Counted from the stretch's first letter, positions 8,703 through 18,620 are shown. The stretch is DNA of 64,000 bases from Asticcacaulis sp. MM231 (GCF_964186625.1 NZ_OZ075110.1:186001-250000), one strand, 5' to 3'. Translations and numbers: made by a program. Notes: generated by a model from the sequence alone, not told the origin.

Positions 8703-9917
8703 ATGATCAGCAAAGACTTCCTCAAGTCGGGGCATACCCCCACCCTCTTCTCCTCGTTTCTCTACTTCGACATGAGCTTCATGGTCTGGGTATTGCTGGG
8801 CGCGCTCGGCGTCCAGATCGCCAAGACGCTTGGCCTGACGCCGGCCGAAAAAGGCTTCATGGTCGCCGTCCCCATCCTCTCCGGTGCCCTGCTCCGTCTC
8901 GTCAACGGCTTTCTGGTTGATCGCATCGGCCCCAAGACAACCGGCACCATCGCCCAGCTTATCGTCATTAGCGGCCTGCTGACGGCCTGGCTGATGCACA
9001 TCAATTCCTACGGCAGCGTGCTGGCGCTTGGCGTCGTGCTCGGCATGGCTGGCGCGTCTTTCGCCGTCGCTTTACCGCTGGCGTCGCGCTGGTATCCGCC
9101 GAAATATCAAGGCATTGCCCTGGGCATCGCTGGCGCCGGCAACTCCGGTACGGTCTTCGCCTCTTTGTTTGCCCCGACGCTTGCCAAGATGTTCGGCTGG
9201 TCCTCGGTCTTCGGTCTGGTCGCCATTCCGCTGATCCTCACCTTCATTATCTACCAGTTGCTGGCCAAGGATTCGCCCGACCAGCCGCCTGCCAAGACCG
9301 GCGCGCAATATCTCAACATCTTCAAATCGCCCGACGCCTGGTGGTTCATGTTCTTCTATGGCGTCACCTTTGGTGGCTTCGTCGGCCTGTCGTCCTCGCT
9401 CAACATCTTTTTCAACGTCGAATACGGCATTGAGCCGATCCACGCCGGTTTCTTCACCGCCGCTTGCGTCTTCGCCGGTTCGCTGGTGCGTCCCATAGGC
9501 GGCGCGCTCGCCGATCGCATCGGTGGCATCCGCACACTTTCGGTGATGTACACCGTCGCGGCGCTCGCCTTGATTGTCCTCAGCTTCGGTATGCCAACCG
9601 TCTGGACCGCCATGGGTGTGCTGATCCTCGGCATGGGTGCCATGGGTATGGGCAATGGCGCGATCTTCCAGCTTGTGCCGCAGCGTTTCCGCAATGAGAT
9701 GGGCGTCATGACCGGCCTTGTCGGTATGTGCGGCGGCATCGGCGGCTTCTATCTCGCCGCATCGCTCGGTCTGGCCAAGCAGGCCACCGGCAGCTATCAG
9801 ATCGGCCTTCTCGGCTTTGCCGGACTGGCCCTGGTGGCGCTTGCCGGCCTTACCTACGTCAAGAAACGCTGGCGCACCACCTGGCACGTCTTTGGCGCCA
9901 CCGAAGCCAAGATTTAA
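8703..9917 (+). CDS. narK: NarK-type nitrate/nitrite MFS transporter
   Basis: Inner-membrane transporter of 404 residues with about 12 hydrophobic segments. It carries both nitrate signature motifs of the NarK/NasA/NrtB family: GIAGAGNSGT near 140-150 and GMGNGAIFQLVPQRF near 315-330. It would bring nitrate into the cell for NasA. AAGGGA precedes the ATG by about 10 bases. It is placed behind the ANTAR leader and terminator, so its expression should need nitrate-released NasT. Proton symport or nitrate/nitrite antiport cannot be told apart from the sequence; for an assimilatory locus uptake is the likely role. Confidence 0.93.
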   Translation: MISKDFLKSGHTPTLFSSFLYFDMSFMVWVLLGALGVQIAKTLGLTPAEKGFMVAVPILSGALLRLVNGFLVDRIGPKTTGTIAQLIVISGLLTAWLMHINSYGSVLALGVVLGMAGASFAVALPLASRWYPPKYQGIALGIAGAGNSGTVFASLFAPTLAKMFGWSSVFGLVAIPLILTFIIYQLLAKDSPDQPPAKTGAQYLNIFKSPDAWWFMFFYGVTFGGFVGLSSSLNIFFNVEYGIEPIHAGFFTAACVFAGSLVRPIGGALADRIGGIRTLSVMYTVAALALIVLSFGMPTVWTAMGVLILGMGAMGMGNGAIFQLVPQRFRNEMGVMTGLVGMCGGIGGFYLAASLGLAKQATGSYQIGLLGFAGLALVALAGLTYVKKRWRTTWHVFGATEAKI

Positions 9918-9953
9918 CGCACTGCACAACTTCAAATAACGTTATTTTCCGTG

Positions 9954-9982
9954 TTGACAATCTTCGTTTTTGCCTTAGCCTC
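9954..9982 (+). promoter_or_regulatory. Possible promoter of the nirB transcript
   Basis: TTGACA at 9954-9959 is a perfect -35 hexamer. A weak -10 (TAGCCT at 9976-9981, or GCCTTAGC in the Caulobacter style) follows at about the right distance. The ANTAR leader begins about 40 bases downstream, which fits a transcription start near 9990. Confidence 0.35.
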
Positions 9983-10022
9983 AAAGATCTGATCACCGTC
10001 GATCAATCACATTCGCGCTTAT

Positions 10023-10068
10023 AAACCAATGACGGTTTTTGCAGCGCACCATCAGGACAATGGAGTCC
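10023..10068 (+). promoter_or_regulatory. ANTAR two-hairpin RNA target in the nirB leader
   Basis: Hairpin 1: stem AAACC/GGTTT (10023-10027, 10034-10038) with hexaloop AATGAC. Hairpin 2: stem GGAC/GTCC (10055-10058, 10065-10068) with hexaloop AATGGA. Both loops have A at position 1 and G at position 4. The 3' arm of hairpin 2 shares bases 10067-10068 with the 5' arm of the terminator, so the two are mutually exclusive, exactly the arrangement of ANTAR antitermination. Confidence 0.9.
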
Positions 10069-10118
10069 CGAACCCGCTACTCAGCAATGAGTGGCAGGGT
10101 TCGGGGCTCTTTTTTTTT
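10067..10118 (+). terminator. Strong intrinsic terminator in the nirB leader
   Basis: CCCGAACCC (10067-10075) pairs perfectly with GGGTTCGGG (10097-10105). An inner helix CTACTCA/TGAGTGG closes a GCAA loop, and nine T follow (10110-10118). An open frame starting at 10029 runs through this element but is not coding; the nirB start is the ATG at 10137. Confidence 0.92.
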
Positions 10119-10136
10119 GCTCAAAGGGTTTGCGTA

Positions 10137-12648
10137 ATGACCACACACAAAGAGCGTATCGTCATCATCGGCGCCGGCATGGCCGGTGGCCGTATCGTCG
10201 AGGAAATCCTCAAGCGGGATGACAAGAGGTTCGAGATTTCTATCGTAGGGGCCGAACCTTGCGCCACCTATGACCGTATCCAGCTCTCGCCGGTTCTGGC
10301 GGGGGAAAAGACCTTCGATCAGATCGTCACCCACTCCCAGGCCTGGTACGATAGCAACGGCGTCAAGACGCACTTCGGATACTGGGTGCAGTCGATTGAG
10401 ACCGCCGGCAAGTTCCTCACCCTGCACGATGGCCAGACGCTCCATTACGACAAGCTGATCCTGGCCATGGGCTCCGATCCGATCCGGCTTCCCCTGCCCG
10501 GCGCCGATCTGCAAGGAGTCGTCGCGTTCCGCGATCTGATGGACGTCGATCTCATGACCCAGGCCGCCAATAAGGGCGGTGAAGCCGTGGTGATCGGCGG
10601 CGGTCTGCTCGGTCTCGAAGCGGCCTATGGCCTGGCCAAGCGCGGTATGACATCGACCGTCATCCACCTGGTCGATGTGCTGATGGAACGCCAGCTTGAT
10701 GAAGCTGCCGGCCGTCTGCTCGAAAAGGCCCTGCTCGATCGCGGCGTCATCTCGGTGCTCAACGCCCAGTCCGAATCTATCGTCGGTGAGACCCACGTCG
10801 AGGGCCTGAAGCTGAAAGACGGCCGCATCATCCCGGCCTCGCTTCTGGTCATGGCCGTCGGCATCCGCCCGCATGTCGAACCCGCCAAATCGTCCGGTCT
10901 GGTGGTTGAGCGCGGCATTGTGGTCGATGACCAGATGCGCACCTCCAATCCTGACATCTTCGCCATCGGCGAATGCGCCCAGCACCGCGGCCAATGTTAT
11001 GGCCTGGTCGCGCCCATCTGGGAAATGTGCCGCACGCTGGCCGATGTCCTGACAGAGAAGAACATCGACAGCGCCTATGCCGGCTCGCAAATGGCGACGC
11101 GCCTCAAGGTTTCCGGCGTCGATCTCTTCTCGGCCGGCCAGTTCGGCGGCGGCGAAGGCTGTGAGGACATTGTTTTCCGCGACCCCTCGCGCGGCGTCTA
11201 TAAGCGCATCGTCATTAAGGACGACCAACTGGTCGGCACTGTCCTCTTCGGGGAAGCCAGCGATGGCGGCTGGTATTTCGACATGATCAAGACCGGCGCC
11301 AATGTCGCCGATATCCGCGACACCCTGATCTTCGGTCAGGCCGTAACGCATGCCCTGGCCGGCCAGGACCCTTCTGACGCCGTTGCAGCATGGCCCGACG
11401 ACACGGAAGTGTGCGGCTGCAACGGCGTATCCAAGGGGCAGGTTGTGGAAGCCATCTGCGGCGGCGCGGACAGCCTCGACAAGGTCCGCGGTTGCACCAA
11501 GGCCTCGGCCTCATGCGGCTCGTGCACCGGCCTTGTCGAGAGCCTGCTGAAAGTCACCTTGGGCGATGCGTTTAAGGCACAGACCGGCCCGAAGCCGATG
11601 TGCACATGCACCGAGCATGGCCACCAACATGTCCGCGCGGCCATTATGGAGCAGAATATCAAGACCCTGCCCGATGTGATGCAGGCGCTGAAATGGACCA
11701 CACCCGACGGCTGTTCGTCGTGTCGTCCGGCGCTGAACTACTATCTGCTGTGCGCCTGGCCGCGCGATTATAAGGATGATCCGCGCTCGCGCTTCGTCAA
11801 TGAACGCAACCACGCCAACATCCAGAAAGACGGCACCTACAGCGTCGTTCCGCGCATGTGGGGCGGGCTCACCTCGGCCAAGGAACTGCGCGCCATCGCC
11901 GATGTCGTCGATAAGTTCAAGGTGCCGATGGTGAAGGTCACCGGCGGCCAGCGGCTCGACCTCTTCGGCGTCAAGAAACAGGACCTGCCCGCCGTCTGGG
12001 CCGATCTCAATGCCGCCGGCATGGTGTCCGGCCACGCCTACGCCAAGGCACTACGCACGGTGAAGACCTGCGTCGGGTCGCAATGGTGTCGCTTCGGCAC
12101 GCAGGATTCGACCGGCCTTGGCGTCAAGCTCGAACAGGCAACCTGGGGCAGCTATATGCCGCACAAGTTCAAGATGGCCGTTTCGGGCTGTCCGCGTAAC
12201 TGCGCGGAAGCCACGATCAAGGACTTCGGCGTCATCTGCGTCGATAGCGGCTATGAACTGCACGTCGGCGGTAATGCCGGTATCCACCTGCGCGGCACCG
12301 ATCTGCTGACCAAGGTCGCCACAGAGAGCGAGTTCGATCGAATGGTCGATGGCGTTCGTCCAGCTTTACCGTGAGGACGCCTGGTACCTGGAACGTACCG
12401 CGCCGTGGATTGAGCGCGTTGGCCTGCAATTCGTCAAAGATCGCCTGGCCGAACCGGAAATGCGCGCCGCTCTCGTCGCCCGCTTCCTTGAAAGCCAGGC
12501 CGTTTATCAGGTCGATCCATGGGCCGAACACGCGCCGAAATCCGAGCCTGCCAAGGTCTTTTCACCGCTTGCCGATTTGCGCGACGGCGCCATTCAATCG
12601 CTCTCTAGCAGCGAAGCGGTAGAGCAAAATGGAGTGCCGGCCGAATGA
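10137..12648 (+). pseudogene. nirB: NirB, assimilatory nitrite reductase large subunit, frameshifted near the C-terminus
   Basis: NADH-dependent nitrite reductase large subunit: electrons pass from NADH through FAD and iron-sulfur centres to siroheme, reducing nitrite to ammonium. Visible: N-terminal GAGMAGG FAD motif, a second nucleotide motif GGGLLGLEAAYG, a BFD-type [2Fe-2S] domain (CGCNG...CGSC, about 420-470) and siroheme/[4Fe-4S] cysteines in CVGSQWCRFG and CPRNCAEA (about 640-690). The frame ends early at 12374 as FDRMVDGVRPALP. The usual C-terminus (MAFVQLYREDAWYLERTAPW...) follows one frame over, from about 12337 to 12648. Removing the G near 12336 gives SEFIEWSMAFVQLYRE and a normal 836-residue protein. 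The start at 10137 is supported by AAAGGG and lies behind the leader terminator. Confidence 0.9.
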
Positions 12649-12992
12649 ATGCCCCAGTAAACTTAAATGTCATGATCAACTGGACGGATGTCGGCGCGGC
12701 GATCGAGGTCGCGCCGCAAAGCGCCCGCCGCGTCGAGACCGGCTTGGGCGCCATCGCGGTCTTCCGCACCGTCGCCGACGAATACTACGCCGTCTTCGAC
12801 AAGTGTCCGCACAAAGGTGGACCCTTATCCGAAGGCATCGTCCACGGCCGCGCCATCGCTTGCCCGCTGCACAATTGGTCGATCTCGCTGGAGTCAGGTG
12901 AGGCCTTGGGCGCCGACGCCGGCAAGGGCTGTACCCCGACCGTGCCGCTGAAAATCGAAGAGGGTCGCATTTTACTCGGCCTGAATTTCTAA
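12645..12992 (+). CDS. nirD: NirD, nitrite reductase small subunit
   Basis: Rieske-like protein of 115 residues and the small partner of NirB. Both ligand pairs are present: C-x-H in CPHKGGP near 54-59 and C-x-x-H in CPLHNW near 75-80, so a [2Fe-2S] centre is possible, unlike E. coli NirD. The ATG overlaps the nirB stop (ATGA at 12645-12648), which places it in the same reading unit as the frameshifted C-terminal part of nirB and argues that the region is expressed as an operon. Confidence 0.94.
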   Translation: MNAPVNLNVMINWTDVGAAIEVAPQSARRVETGLGAIAVFRTVADEYYAVFDKCPHKGGPLSEGIVHGRAIACPLHNWSISLESGEALGADAGKGCTPTVPLKIEEGRILLGLNF

Positions 12993-12993
12993 T

Positions 12994-13019
12994 CCCTCTC
13001 CCCGTAAGCGGGGCGAGGG
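12994..13019. repeat. Intergenic GC-rich hairpin, REP-like
   Basis: CCCTCTCCCCG, loop TAAG, CGGGGCGAGGG: 11 pairs with one mismatch, lying between nirD and nasA with no T run. Palindromes of the CCCTCTCCCC type are common intergenic repeats in alphaproteobacteria. It may stabilise the upstream mRNA end; only one copy was noticed here. Confidence 0.55.
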
Positions 13020-13050
13020 GAACTAAGACCAACCGCCACTGGATTGATAA

Positions 13051-15732
13051 ATGTTCGAGTCCGCCGCCACCATTACGACGAAAACAACCTGCCCCTATTG
13101 CGGGGTTGGCTGCGGTGTGAAGGCGGTCCTGAACGGTGGCCGTCTGCTCACGGTCAAGGGCGATGAACATCATCCCGCCAACCTCGGCCGTCTGTGCTCG
13201 AAAGGCACGGCGCTTGGCAATACCTTCGGGCTCGAGGGGCGACTGCTTGAGCCGAAAATGCGTCAAGATGGCCAGTTAGAAGCCGTCACATGGGATGAAG
13301 CGCTCGACACGGTGGCACACACCTTCAACGCCATCATCGATGAACACGGCCCCGACGCGGTGGCCTTCTATGTCTCCGGACAATTGCTGACCGAAGACTA
13401 TTACGCCGTCAACAAGCTGGCCAAGGGCTATATCGGCACCGCCAATATCGACACGAACTCGCGTTTGTGCATGTCATCTGCCGTGGCGGCCCACAAGCAG
13501 GCCTTTGGCGCCGACCTCGTGCCCGGCACCTACGAAGACCTCGAACTGGCTGATTTACTGGTCTTTTCCGGCCATAACGCTGCCTGGACGCATCCGGTGC
13601 TCTATCGTCGCGTCGAGGCCAGAGAAGGCCAGATGCGTATCTGCATCGACCCCAGACGTACCGATACCGCCAAAGCCTGTGACCTGCACCTGATGATCAA
13701 GCCGCAGACCGATGTGCGGCTGTGGAATGGCCTGTGCGCCCACCTGATCGCGCGGGATGCGCTCGATCACGACTTCATCGACCAGCATACGCAAGGCTAT
13801 TCGCGCCTGATGGCTGCGCTTTGCGAAGACGATCAGAGCCTGGACGCCATCGCCCAAGATTGCGGCATCTCGCCGGCTGATCTCAAAACCTTTTACGACG
13901 CCTTCCTGCATACTGAAAAGACGGTCAGCCTGTTCTCGATGGGCTCCAACCAATCGAGCCAGGGCGTTCACAAGGGACTGGCCCTGATCAATGCCCATCT
14001 GCTGTCCGGCAAGATCGGCAAGCCGGGCGCCGCGCCCTTTTCGATCACCGGCCAGCCTAACGCCATGGGTGGCCGCGAGGTCGGCGGACTGGCCAATATG
14101 CTGGCCGCGCATATGGATTTCGATGACGCCTCAAAGGCACTGGTACAACGCTATTGGGAGTCCCCCACCATCGCACCGAAGCCTGGCCTAAAGGCGGTCG
14201 ATATGTTCGAGGCGGTCCGTCAGGGCAAGATCAAGGCCATCTGGATCATGGCCACCAATCCCATGGTCTCCATGCCGGACACCAACAAGATCCACGAGGC
14301 GCTGTCCAGGTGCGAACTGGTCGTGGTCTCCGATGTCATGGCGCGTACCGACACCATGAACATGGCGCATATCCAGCTTCCCGCCGCCGCCTGGGGCGAA
14401 AAGGACGGCACGGTCACCAATTCCGAACGGGTCATCTCGCGCCAGCGCCGCATGACCGCCCTGCCCGGCAGTGTGCGCCCGGATTGGTCCATCATCGCCG
14501 ACGTCGCCCGTCGCATGAACAGCAGCTGGGACGCCGCCTTCTCCTGGAAAGGGCCACATGACGTCTTTGCCGAGCACGCCGGCCTGACCGCTTTTGAAAA
14601 CACCGGGCACTCTGAAAAGGGACAGCGTTTCCTGAACCTAAGCGGACTCAAGGATTTATGCCGTGACGATTACAACGCCCTGACGCCCACCCGCTGGCCT
14701 GTCACCAAGGCTGGCAGCACACATCGTCTGTTCGCTAATGGCCGTTTCGCCACGCCCAACGGTCGCGCCCGCCTGATCGCGCCCAAGGCCACCGGCCCTG
14801 CAAATGCGACGTCGCCAGACTTCCCTTTCAGCCTCAATAGCGCCCGTGTCCGCGATCATTGGCATACCCTGACCCGCACGGCTCTGGCGCCGGAGCTGAA
14901 CCGTCACATCAGCGAACCCCGGCTTGATATCCATCCGAAGGACGCCAAACGCCTCGGCATCAGAGATGGCCGTCTGGCCATTATCACCACGGCCTATGGC
15001 GAAGCCATCCTGAAAGCCCGCGTCACCGACGATGTGCGCGAAGGCAATCTTTGCGTGCCGATGCACTGGACGAAGCAGTTTGCCCCTTTTGGGCGCTCAA
15101 ACCAGATGGTCAATCCGGCGGTCGATGCCCTGTCCGGCCAGCCGGAATTCAAGCACACGCCGGCAGGCGTGGCGGCCTATAACGAAGTCTGGCACGGCTT
15201 TTTCATGACGCCACGCGATTTCGATGGGGAACTGCCTGAATTCGGAGATGCCGTCTGGCGGCGCTCCAGCCACGCCTATGCCGATTGTTTCGAAATCTCC
15301 GGCGTAGCCCCGATGGACATATCGGCGATCGAGATGACCCAAAGTTTGGACGATGTGACCACCGGCCTGACCCGCCGCGTCCGTATCGAGGAGGGTCGCC
15401 TGACCCGTGCTCTTTTCATCGCGCCCATTGATAAACGCCTGCCGCCGCGCGACTGGCTGCTGGAGCGCTTCGGCGATCTTGTCCTTGATTCAAAAGACCG
15501 CGCCGCCCTGCTGATCGGCCGCCTGCCCGGCGTGCAGGATAAGGGCCGGATCATCTGTGCCTGTCGCAGTGTCGGCGAAAAGACCATCAACGCCGCCATC
15601 GCCGAAGGCGCGCTCACCGTGGAGGCCATCGGCGAAGCGACAACCGCCGGCACGTCCTGCGGATCGTGCAAGGGCGAACTCAAACAATGCCTGTTGACAT
15701 ACGCAAAAAAGGAAACCGCCGATGCCGCATAA
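13051..15732 (+). CDS. nasA: Assimilatory nitrate reductase catalytic subunit
   Basis: Cytoplasmic molybdopterin enzyme of 893 residues that reduces nitrate to nitrite. The N-terminal [4Fe-4S] motif C14-x2-C17-x3-C21 (CPYCGVGCG) is completed by a cysteine in GRLCSKG near 49. Molybdopterin oxidoreductase domains span about 55-560 and a molydopterin-dinucleotide binding domain about 590-710 (HWHTLTRT, LCVPMHW). The C-terminal BFD-like [2Fe-2S] domain has CACRSVGEKT and CGSCKGELKQC, as in Klebsiella-type NasA, and receives electrons from a reductase. It follows nirBD and overlaps cobA by 11 bases. No dedicated electron-transfer subunit (NasC/NasB) is in the window. Confidence 0.95.
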   Translation: MFESAATITTKTTCPYCGVGCGVKAVLNGGRLLTVKGDEHHPANLGRLCSKGTALGNTFGLEGRLLEPKMRQDGQLEAVTWDEALDTVAHTFNAIIDEHGPDAVAFYVSGQLLTEDYYAVNKLAKGYIGTANIDTNSRLCMSSAVAAHKQAFGADLVPGTYEDLELADLLVFSGHNAAWTHPVLYRRVEAREGQMRICIDPRRTDTAKACDLHLMIKPQTDVRLWNGLCAHLIARDALDHDFIDQHTQGYSRLMAALCEDDQSLDAIAQDCGISPADLKTFYDAFLHTEKTVSLFSMGSNQSSQGVHKGLALINAHLLSGKIGKPGAAPFSITGQPNAMGGREVGGLANMLAAHMDFDDASKALVQRYWESPTIAPKPGLKAVDMFEAVRQGKIKAIWIMATNPMVSMPDTNKIHEALSRCELVVVSDVMARTDTMNMAHIQLPAAAWGEKDGTVTNSERVISRQRRMTALPGSVRPDWSIIADVARRMNSSWDAAFSWKGPHDVFAEHAGLTAFENTGHSEKGQRFLNLSGLKDLCRDDYNALTPTRWPVTKAGSTHRLFANGRFATPNGRARLIAPKATGPANATSPDFPFSLNSARVRDHWHTLTRTALAPELNRHISEPRLDIHPKDAKRLGIRDGRLAIITTAYGEAILKARVTDDVREGNLCVPMHWTKQFAPFGRSNQMVNPAVDALSGQPEFKHTPAGVAAYNEVWHGFFMTPRDFDGELPEFGDAVWRRSSHAYADCFEISGVAPMDISAIEMTQSLDDVTTGLTRRVRIEEGRLTRALFIAPIDKRLPPRDWLLERFGDLVLDSKDRAALLIGRLPGVQDKGRIICACRSVGEKTINAAIAEGALTVEAIGEATTAGTSCGSCKGELKQCLLTYAKKETADAA

Positions 15733-16501
15733 CGGTTTTGTCTCTTTGGTGGGGGCCGGTCCCGGCGACATTGATCATGTGACGCTCGGTGCGCTAAAGG
15801 CGCTGCAAACGGCGCAGGCCCTGCTGTATGACGCGCTCGTCTCCGAAGATATCCTCAGTCTGGCGCCGCAAAGATGCGTCAAGATCTGCGTCGGCAAGCG
15901 CGGCGATCGGCTCAGCGTCTCGCAGGACAAGACCAATGCCCTGATGGTCAGGCTGGCCCAAAAGGGGCTGCAGGTGGTGCGGCTGAAAGGTGGCGATCCG
16001 TCTGTCTTCGGTCGCGTCGAGGAAGAACGCCTCTATCTCGAACAGCACGGCATCGACCACAAGACCTTGCCGGGCGTCACCGCCGCGTCCGCCGCCGCCG
16101 CACAGTTTTCATTCCCCCTCACCCATCGCGGCGAGGCACGCTCAGTCACCTTCCTGACCGGCCGCACCAAGGATGGCGCCATCGACCTGCGCCATGAGAG
16201 CCTCAACGACCCGATGGCCTCACTGGTTTTCTATATGTCGTCCCATAACGCCGCGCATATCGAATCAAGCCTGCTGAAGGCCGGACGCTCAAAGCAAACG
16301 CCGGTCGTCATCATCGAAAATGCTGGCCGTCCTGAGGGACAGATGCGGACGGGCGCCCTTGATGACCTTGCCCGCCTTGTCGATCATGCAGCCTTCTCAG
16401 GCCCGGTTTTGCTGGGCGTGGGTTCGGCCTTTGGCTATGCCCGTCAAACACTTGTTCAGCGTCAAGTCCTACCCGTAGCGACACGCTCTGGCATGAGGTG
16501 A
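15722..16501 (+). CDS. cobA: Uroporphyrinogen-III C-methyltransferase (siroheme synthesis)
   Basis: SAM-dependent methyltransferase of 259 residues converting uroporphyrinogen III to precorrin-2, the first step towards the siroheme of NirB. Family motifs are VGAGPGDIDHVT at the N-terminus, a DALVS segment, GKRGDR, LKGGDPSVFGR near 93-103 and PGVTAASAAAA. Only the methyltransferase part is present; the CysG dehydrogenase/ferrochelatase half is missing, so later steps must be encoded elsewhere. It overlaps the nasA end, so it is translated with the nitrate operon. Confidence 0.94.
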   Translation: MPHNGFVSLVGAGPGDIDHVTLGALKALQTAQALLYDALVSEDILSLAPQRCVKICVGKRGDRLSVSQDKTNALMVRLAQKGLQVVRLKGGDPSVFGRVEEERLYLEQHGIDHKTLPGVTAASAAAAQFSFPLTHRGEARSVTFLTGRTKDGAIDLRHESLNDPMASLVFYMSSHNAAHIESSLLKAGRSKQTPVVIIENAGRPEGQMRTGALDDLARLVDHAAFSGPVLLGVGSAFGYARQTLVQRQVLPVATRSGMR

Positions 16502-16670
16502 ACCTTGCGTGCAGGACGCGTCGATATCCCTGCGCCTTGACCTTCAAAAGTCGGGGCAATACCGCCATGGCATTTAAAATGTTAATCAAAAACTTAACCA
16601 ATTACCTTATCTCGGCCTTCACGTATTGGTGATACTTAGACACATCAGGCTTGTTAATTTGGTTCTTAAG

Positions 16671-18620
16671 ATGTCTTCAGCCGCGGCGTTTTCGCGTCTT
16701 TACTGCCACCTCAGTGTATGGCTAACGGGGGCGGAGCCGTCTTCTACAGATGCCCTGCCGAATAGCAAACTTGTTGACGATGCTTTTGCGACGACCATGC
16801 GCACGAGCATGTGCTATTTTCTTGTTTTCGCCGGCATATATTTCACGATCAACACCGTCTTCTATCGTGTGGCAGGTGATCCAGGCCTTATTCCGAGTGT
16901 TTCCCTTGCGACCCTGATTCTTTGCGTTATCTTCTGGGCTTACAATCGTCAGCGGGCTTCTGTTGTCAGACTGGAAATGACCGGACACATTGTGGGCTTT
17001 GCCTTTATTGGCAACGCGCTTCTCGACATTGTCATGCAATATCAGTCGATCAAACTGATGTACCTGGTACTGCTGGTGCCGGCCTTCGCCGTCTCCGGCG
17101 TCCGTCCACGCGTAATCTACACCACTTCACTGGCGTCGATCGCGGGCATGCTTGCAGCCACCTATTGGTTTGACCGTGCACAGATGATAAACTGTGGATG
17201 GGTCGCCTTCACCAGCCTCGTCGTCGCGGTCGGCCTGTCACGCGTGACACGGTCAGCCATGTTGCGCGCCGTCAAACTGAAAATAAACTCCGACCAAAAT
17301 CGCGACAAGGCTGTGCTGCTCGCCGCCAACGACTCCCTCACAGGCTTGCCCAATCGTCGCGCTTTTCTCAAAGCCCTCGACGAACATTTGGACCAGGACA
17401 GCGCCTTCTATCTGGGACTGGTGGACCTCGACGGGTTCAAGCCCATCAATGATATCTACGGGCACAGCTCAGGCGACCAGGTTCTCGTCGAAGTCTCCAG
17501 ACGCCTTAAGGCACGCTGTGGCCAGCAGGCAACCGTGGCGCGCTTGGGCGGCGATGAATTTGCCGTCATTATTCCGGGCTTAGACGAGCCAGGTCTGCGC
17601 GCCCTTGGAGACGCCATGTGTGCGGCCTTGGCCGAACCGTACACTCTGAATAATGAAACCGCCTACTTGTCAGCCTCCATAGGCTTTACCGAGCGGGTCC
17701 GAGGTGAATGCAACACGTCGAAGCTCCTTGAACGGTCCGATTACGCCCTTTATGAAGCCAAGGAGCGTAGCCGTGGCATCGCCGTTCTGTTTGACCGAGG
17801 TCATGAAGAGCTCATCCGCTCCACAAAAGCGGTTGAACAGGCCCTTCGTGGCATTGATCGTGAACGGGAGCTGACTCTGGCCTTCCAGCCGCAGTACGAC
17901 CTTCAGGACAACAGAATTTTTGGCTTCGAGGCGCTCGCACGGTGGCATAGCGAAAAGCTGGGACAGGTCCCACCCGATGTGTTTATACGCGCCGCTGAGC
18001 GGTCCGGGCTCATCACCAGCCTCACGCCAACCCTGCTGACCAAAGCGCTCGAAGCCGCCGCCTCGTGGCCGGATGACCTGCGCATTTCTTTCAATCTGTC
18101 GGCGCGGGACCTGCTCTCGCCCAAGTCGGTCGACAGGATCCTTGAGGTCGTGCGCGCCTCTGGCGTCCGCCCCGAACGGATAGAGTTGGAAATCACCGAA
18201 ACGGCCATGTTGACAGACTTCGCCCAGGCCCTGAAAGCCACGTCGCGTCTCAGCGATACGGGCTGCCGGATCGCGCTTGACGACTTCGGATCTGGCTACA
18301 CGAACTTCAGTTACCTGAATCAGATCAAGGTCCATACGGTCAAGATAGATCGCTCCTTTGTTCTGGCGCTGAAGCAGGGCGACCATGCCAAGAAAATCAT
18401 CAAATCCATGATTGAACTGGCCGGAAATCTCGGCATGGAACATGTCATTGAGGGCGTTGAAACCGCACATGAGCTGAAGGTCATGCGGTCGGTTGGCGCA
18501 AGGATGATACAGGGCTATATGTTCGGCAAGCCGATGCCGGCGGACGACATCGCCGCGTACCTCTCCAGCCAGGTCCCTGAGCGCTTCGCACTGCGACCTT
18601 CGAAACTCTTAAGCAGCTGA
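16671..18620 (+). CDS. Membrane GGDEF-EAL cyclic-di-GMP protein
   Basis: Protein of about 649 residues. Five to six hydrophobic segments (about 40-200) resemble a MASE-type sensor, followed by a GGDEF domain with intact GGDEF near 293 and an EAL domain with FGFEALARWH near 417 and DDFGSGYTNFSYL near 540. Both catalytic signatures look intact, so it could make or hydrolyse c-di-GMP. The inhibitory RxxD site before GGDEF is absent (GQQA), so the cyclase would lack product inhibition. The ATG at 16671 is chosen; an in-frame TTG at 16626 and ATG at 16797 are alternatives, and no clear ribosome site decides. Monocistronic between the nas and glycan loci. Confidence 0.9.
   Translation: MSSAAAFSRLYCHLSVWLTGAEPSSTDALPNSKLVDDAFATTMRTSMCYFLVFAGIYFTINTVFYRVAGDPGLIPSVSLATLILCVIFWAYNRQRASVVRLEMTGHIVGFAFIGNALLDIVMQYQSIKLMYLVLLVPAFAVSGVRPRVIYTTSLASIAGMLAATYWFDRAQMINCGWVAFTSLVVAVGLSRVTRSAMLRAVKLKINSDQNRDKAVLLAANDSLTGLPNRRAFLKALDEHLDQDSAFYLGLVDLDGFKPINDIYGHSSGDQVLVEVSRRLKARCGQQATVARLGGDEFAVIIPGLDEPGLRALGDAMCAALAEPYTLNNETAYLSASIGFTERVRGECNTSKLLERSDYALYEAKERSRGIAVLFDRGHEELIRSTKAVEQALRGIDRERELTLAFQPQYDLQDNRIFGFEALARWHSEKLGQVPPDVFIRAAERSGLITSLTPTLLTKALEAAASWPDDLRISFNLSARDLLSPKSVDRILEVVRASGVRPERIELEITETAMLTDFAQALKATSRLSDTGCRIALDDFGSGYTNFSYLNQIKVHTVKIDRSFVLALKQGDHAKKIIKSMIELAGNLGMEHVIEGVETAHELKVMRSVGARMIQGYMFGKPMPADDIAAYLSSQVPERFALRPSKLLSS

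Noticed and set aside
10029..10136. N-terminal extension of nirB starting at 10029
   Set aside because: It runs through the ANTAR hairpins and the terminator; NirB homologues start at the ATG 10137, which has its own ribosome site.
13051..13110. Third ANTAR leader before nasA
   Set aside because: The gap between nirD and nasA holds only a GC-rich hairpin without hexaloops or a T run.
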